45,941 nucleotides of DNA from Haplomitrium mnioides. Its lineage: Eukaryota; Marchantiophyta; Haplomitriopsida; Calobryales. How positions within the stretch are numbered: position 1 is the stretch's first letter; each line of letters begins with the position of its first letter. Both the position numbers and the translations under genes were made by a program. The notes below the pieces were generated by a model, which saw nothing but the letters and a program-made list of their open reading frames with translations, was not told the DNA's origin and did no database searches. Below are positions 43,021-45,941 of the stretch, in pieces. The stretch lies in the NCBI GenBank assembly GCA_049999725.1, contig JBNGIS010008517.1:1-45941 (forward strand). The letters run 5' to 3'.

Positions 43021-44028
43021 CCACTACTTTGAACCAGGAACCTCTACTGAGTTCTTGTTTCACTTGGTAGTCAAAAATATTTTCTTTTGTGATTTGGCAT
43101 TGAAAAACATCAATTTTACGTTTGTGATCTTTTTTTTCGTAAAGAAAATCGTTTTTTTGAAATACAAATTGTGTATTTTATATTGATATTTTATTTTAAT
43201 TTTTTTTATAATAAACACACTAGAAAACAGGCATTTTGGCTATTGAAATATTTTATTGCAACCTCGCACTATTGTGAATACACTAAATTCATCAAAAATA
43301 AAATAAAACATACATCTTTTATGAAAAAAATTTACAAGCAAACATGAATGTCTAGTCGGGTACGGACTTTCAACCAGACTTTGAGTGTCATAGCTATTTA
43401 ATCCTATACAAGCATAGACTCCAAACATGAACCCTAAAGACTATGCACGCATAGACTCCAACCGAGAATCCTAAAGCCTGTACGTGCTTAGACTATGAAC
43501 AAGAACAGTAAAGCTATGCACGTATGGACTTTGAACTAGAACCCTAAAGCCACTACACGCCAAGATTCTAAACAAGAACCCTAGAGCCTATACACGCATA
43601 GACTTTGAACAAGAACCCTTTGGCCTATGCGTGCATGGACTCTGAACAATAACTTGACAACTTATACGTGCATAGACTCCGAACAAGAACTAGAAAGCCT
43701 TAATGCGCATAGACTCTAAACAAGAACGTTAAGCCTGAGCGGCCAAAGATTGCAAGAGTTCATATGCGCAGGGACTCCAAGCCCATGTGCACAAAGACTC
43801 GAAACCATTCTTAGATTAGCAATTGACTCCAAATCATCCTTAGATTAGCAATTGACTTCAAACTATTCTTAGACTAACAATTGACTCAAACCATTCTTAG
43901 GTGCACCAAACTGAATCGTGATGAAAATACTTGAAATAGATTGAGAGAGCAACAAGATGAAACTTTGGCAAATAAAACTTTGGAAAAAATAAATTTTATT
44001 AATAATACAAATTGTTCAAATAGAACAG
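43021..44028. repeat. Direct repeat R2 (about 1.0 kb)
   Basis: Homologous to R1 and R3. It is followed at once by R3 in the same orientation, without a gene between them. On the minus strand AATAAA near 43,996 could serve as a polyadenylation signal of the gene normally lying to its right. Confidence 0.85.
43400..43800. repeat. 37-bp palindrome array in R2
   Basis: About ten degenerate units. Examples of the core are CTATGCACGCATAG at about 43,441, CCTATGCGTGCATGG at about 43,624 and TATACGTGCATA at about 43,662. They are followed by GACTCxGAACAAGAACCCT. Confidence 0.88.
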
Positions 44029-44944
44029 TCGTTACTTTGAACCAGGAACTGCTACTAAGTTCATGTTTCACTTGGTAGTCGAATTTTTTTTTGGTGATTT
44101 GGCATTGAAAAACATCAATTTTGCATTTGTAATCTTTTTTTTTTCATTAAAAAAATCATTTTTTATAAATAAAAATTGCATACTTTACATTGAGATCATA
44201 TTTCAATCATTTTATTATAACTAATACCCTAGAAAATAAGCATTTTGGTTATTCAAACATTTTGTTAAAACTTCACACTATTGTCAATACACTTAATTCA
44301 TAAAAAATAAAATAAAACATATATCTTTTTGTGAAAAAAATTTACAGGCAAACGTAAATGTCAAGTCGGGTACAGACTTTGAACCAAACTTTGAGCATCA
44401 TAGCTAGCAGTTCCTAGGTAAGCATAGACTCCAAATTAGAACCCTAAAACCTTTGCACGCAAAGACTCCGAACGAGAATCCTAAAGCATGTGCATGCTTA
44501 GACTCTGAACAAGAACAATGAAGCTATGCACGCATGGAATTTGAACTAGAACCCTAGAGCCATTGCATGCCAAGATTCTAAACAAGAACACTACAGCCTA
44601 TGCACGCATAGACATTGAACAAGAACCCTTTGGCTAACGGGTGCAGAGACTCTGAACTATAACTTGGCAGCTTATGCGTGCATGGATTCCGAACAAGAAC
44701 TACAAAGCCTTAATGCGCAAAGACACTAAACAATGCGCAAAGACTCCAAATCATCCTTAGATTAGCAATTGAGCTCAAACCATTCTTAAACCATCAATTG
44801 AGTCAACTTATTCTTAGGTGTACTAAAGTGAATCGTGATGAAAAGACTTGAAATAGATTGAAAGAGCAAAAAGATGAAACTTTGGCAAATAAAGATTTGG
44901 AAAAAATAAAATTTATTAATAATACAAAGTGTTTAAACAGATCC
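44029..44944. repeat. Direct repeat R3 (about 0.92 kb)
   Basis: Third copy, starting TCGTTACTTTGAACCAGG and ending at the 3' end of methyltransferase-like copy B. The last part (AATCGTGATGAAAA to TTTAAACAG) matches R1 closely. Confidence 0.85.
44410..44750. repeat. 37-bp palindrome array in R3
   Basis: About nine degenerate units. Cores include TATGCACGCATG at about 44,525, TATGCACGCATA at about 44,599 and TATGCGTGCATG at about 44,673. Confidence 0.88.
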
Positions 44945-45941
44945 TCAGACTCTTATCTTCTTCGAGAGGAATTGTCTCATCTAAATCCATAGGCTAAGCA
45001 TCTGCAGTCGCTAGAGAGTCCTGTCGAGACTTTCCAGTCCCCGATATTACAATAGAGTCACCAAAAGCACTTGCAGTACTAGGAGGAACAGGTTTCTTGT
45101 GGTATGCAAAAACTATCTGTGACTTAGTCACATCGGATGGCAAAGAAGCCATCATCAAAACCCTCTAAGGAATATCATTAGACTGACTTCTATTGTATTC
45201 CACAACGATGCACCTTTGCATCAGCTTTAAAGCACAAACAAGGCATGTGCCAGATCCATATCAAAGATCTATGATCCAATCCTGCTCTGTTGATAAATGG
45301 TCAATGAAAAAATTATAGAGAGCCTGCAATTTTTGATAAACATTCACAAGAGCATCATCTCTTAGATGTTTAAGTTTTGTCGAAACTACATGACAACTAA
45401 ACACACTATGTATAATCTGCCAAGGAAGTCCTATCAAAGAAGTAGGTTGCAAATTAAAGAGCCGCATGCTCCTCCTTCCTTCTTTAGTCCAGTAGCTCAC
45501 TATCCAATATTCGTGGGCATGTGCAATTTTGGAACCACCAGAATGATGAATGTTGCTTTTGTCTTTGTAAAAAGAAAAACAAACAAATCAACTAATGTAA
45601 GCAAAATGCAGGAGACGTAAAAAAAAGTGAAATCAGAAAAAAAAAATAACGACTTACAAGATGATGTGGTCGATTGCATAGCAAACTTCAGAAAGAGCAT
45701 CCTCGACGTTGCCAAATTGTTGAGATGAATGAATAATCACAAAAGACCAAAAGTCCAAAGTTATAATTGCCGCAAAAGATGATACCATACCAAAAATGTC
45801 ATCTTTTGAAAAAGTTTATGAGTCATTATGCTTACACTCCTTCAGGTTGTACCCATAAGGAATATCAGCGATAGCCAAAGTGAAACACCTAGGTTTCACA
45901 AGGCCTTTCAATTGTCGAGCATTGGCCTCCCCGTGGATTTG
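44945..45941 (-). pseudogene. Methyltransferase-like gene, copy B (partial, runs off the right edge)
   Basis: Parallel to exons 2 and 3 of copy A. The minus frame from the window edge reads KPRCFTLAIADIPYGYN, preserving an IPYG form of motif IV, then DIFGMVSSFAAIITLDFWSF and VCYAIDHII before an intron (donor GTAAGTC). Exon 3 reads SNIHHSGG, SYWTKEGRRSMRLFNLQP, HLRDDALVNVYQKLQALYNF and DWIIDL, then a stop and YGSGTCLVCALKLMQ, preserving GSGT in motif I. Stops lie at other positions than in copy A: copy B has Gln where A has a stop after FNL, and copy A has Cys where B has a stop after IIDL. The ParB-like part would lie beyond the window. Confidence 0.72.

Overview
The window looks like a repeat-dense stretch of a large land-plant nuclear genome. 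No intact host gene, tRNA, rRNA or CRISPR array was found. Nearly everything readable is decayed transposable element, mostly on the minus strand, with five 100-N gaps and one 10-N gap. The Ty1/copia and Ty3/gypsy lineages are plant-type. The non-LTR genes at the right end recall families I associate with seedless plants such as ferns, lycophytes or bryophytes; the exact organism is a guess.

Layout. (1) 1-2,400: unassigned sequence, a weak LINE ORF1-like remnant (about 1,100-1,730, minus) and an (AT)n tract. (2) 2,400-18,942: one old copia element (minus). Its pol lies at 2,400-6,464 and its gag at 17,896-18,942. It is split by an 11.4-kb Ty3/gypsy element (element A, 6,470-17,890) with exact TGTTAG/CTAACA ends and a 5-bp target duplication ATAAG. 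A 36/48-bp minisatellite sits inside the copia reverse transcriptase. (3) 18,943-21,354: probable copia leader and promoter region, plus simple repeats. (4) About 21,355-37,846: a second gypsy element of the same lineage as A (element B). It is split in its reverse transcriptase by a third gypsy element (element C, 25,291-34,975, target duplication GATTC, one 4.17-kb LTR and one LTR stub). Element C itself carries a 1.16-kb insertion in its gag zinc-knuckle region.

(5) 37,847-45,941 is the most unusual part. A minus-strand, three-exon gene encodes a basic N-terminus, a ParB/sulfiredoxin-like domain and a beta-class (motif IV before motif I) amino-DNA-methyltransferase-like domain. Next to it, in divergent orientation, lies the N-terminal part of a transposase-like protein with a VCRRAF signature. 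The unit is bounded by about 1-kb direct repeats (R1, R2, R3). Each repeat carries an array of 37-bp units built on a near-palindrome TATGCRYGCATA. Intron 1 of the methyltransferase gene holds a separate array of 24-bp hairpin units. A second, independently decayed copy of the gene begins at 44,945 and runs off the right edge.

Working hypothesis: region 5 is a mobile element, or a tandem array of one, that encodes its own DNA-modifying enzyme and DNA-binding protein and carries arrays of binding-site-like palindromes. Both gene copies here are pseudogenes, but their stops fall at different places, so an intact ancestor can be inferred.
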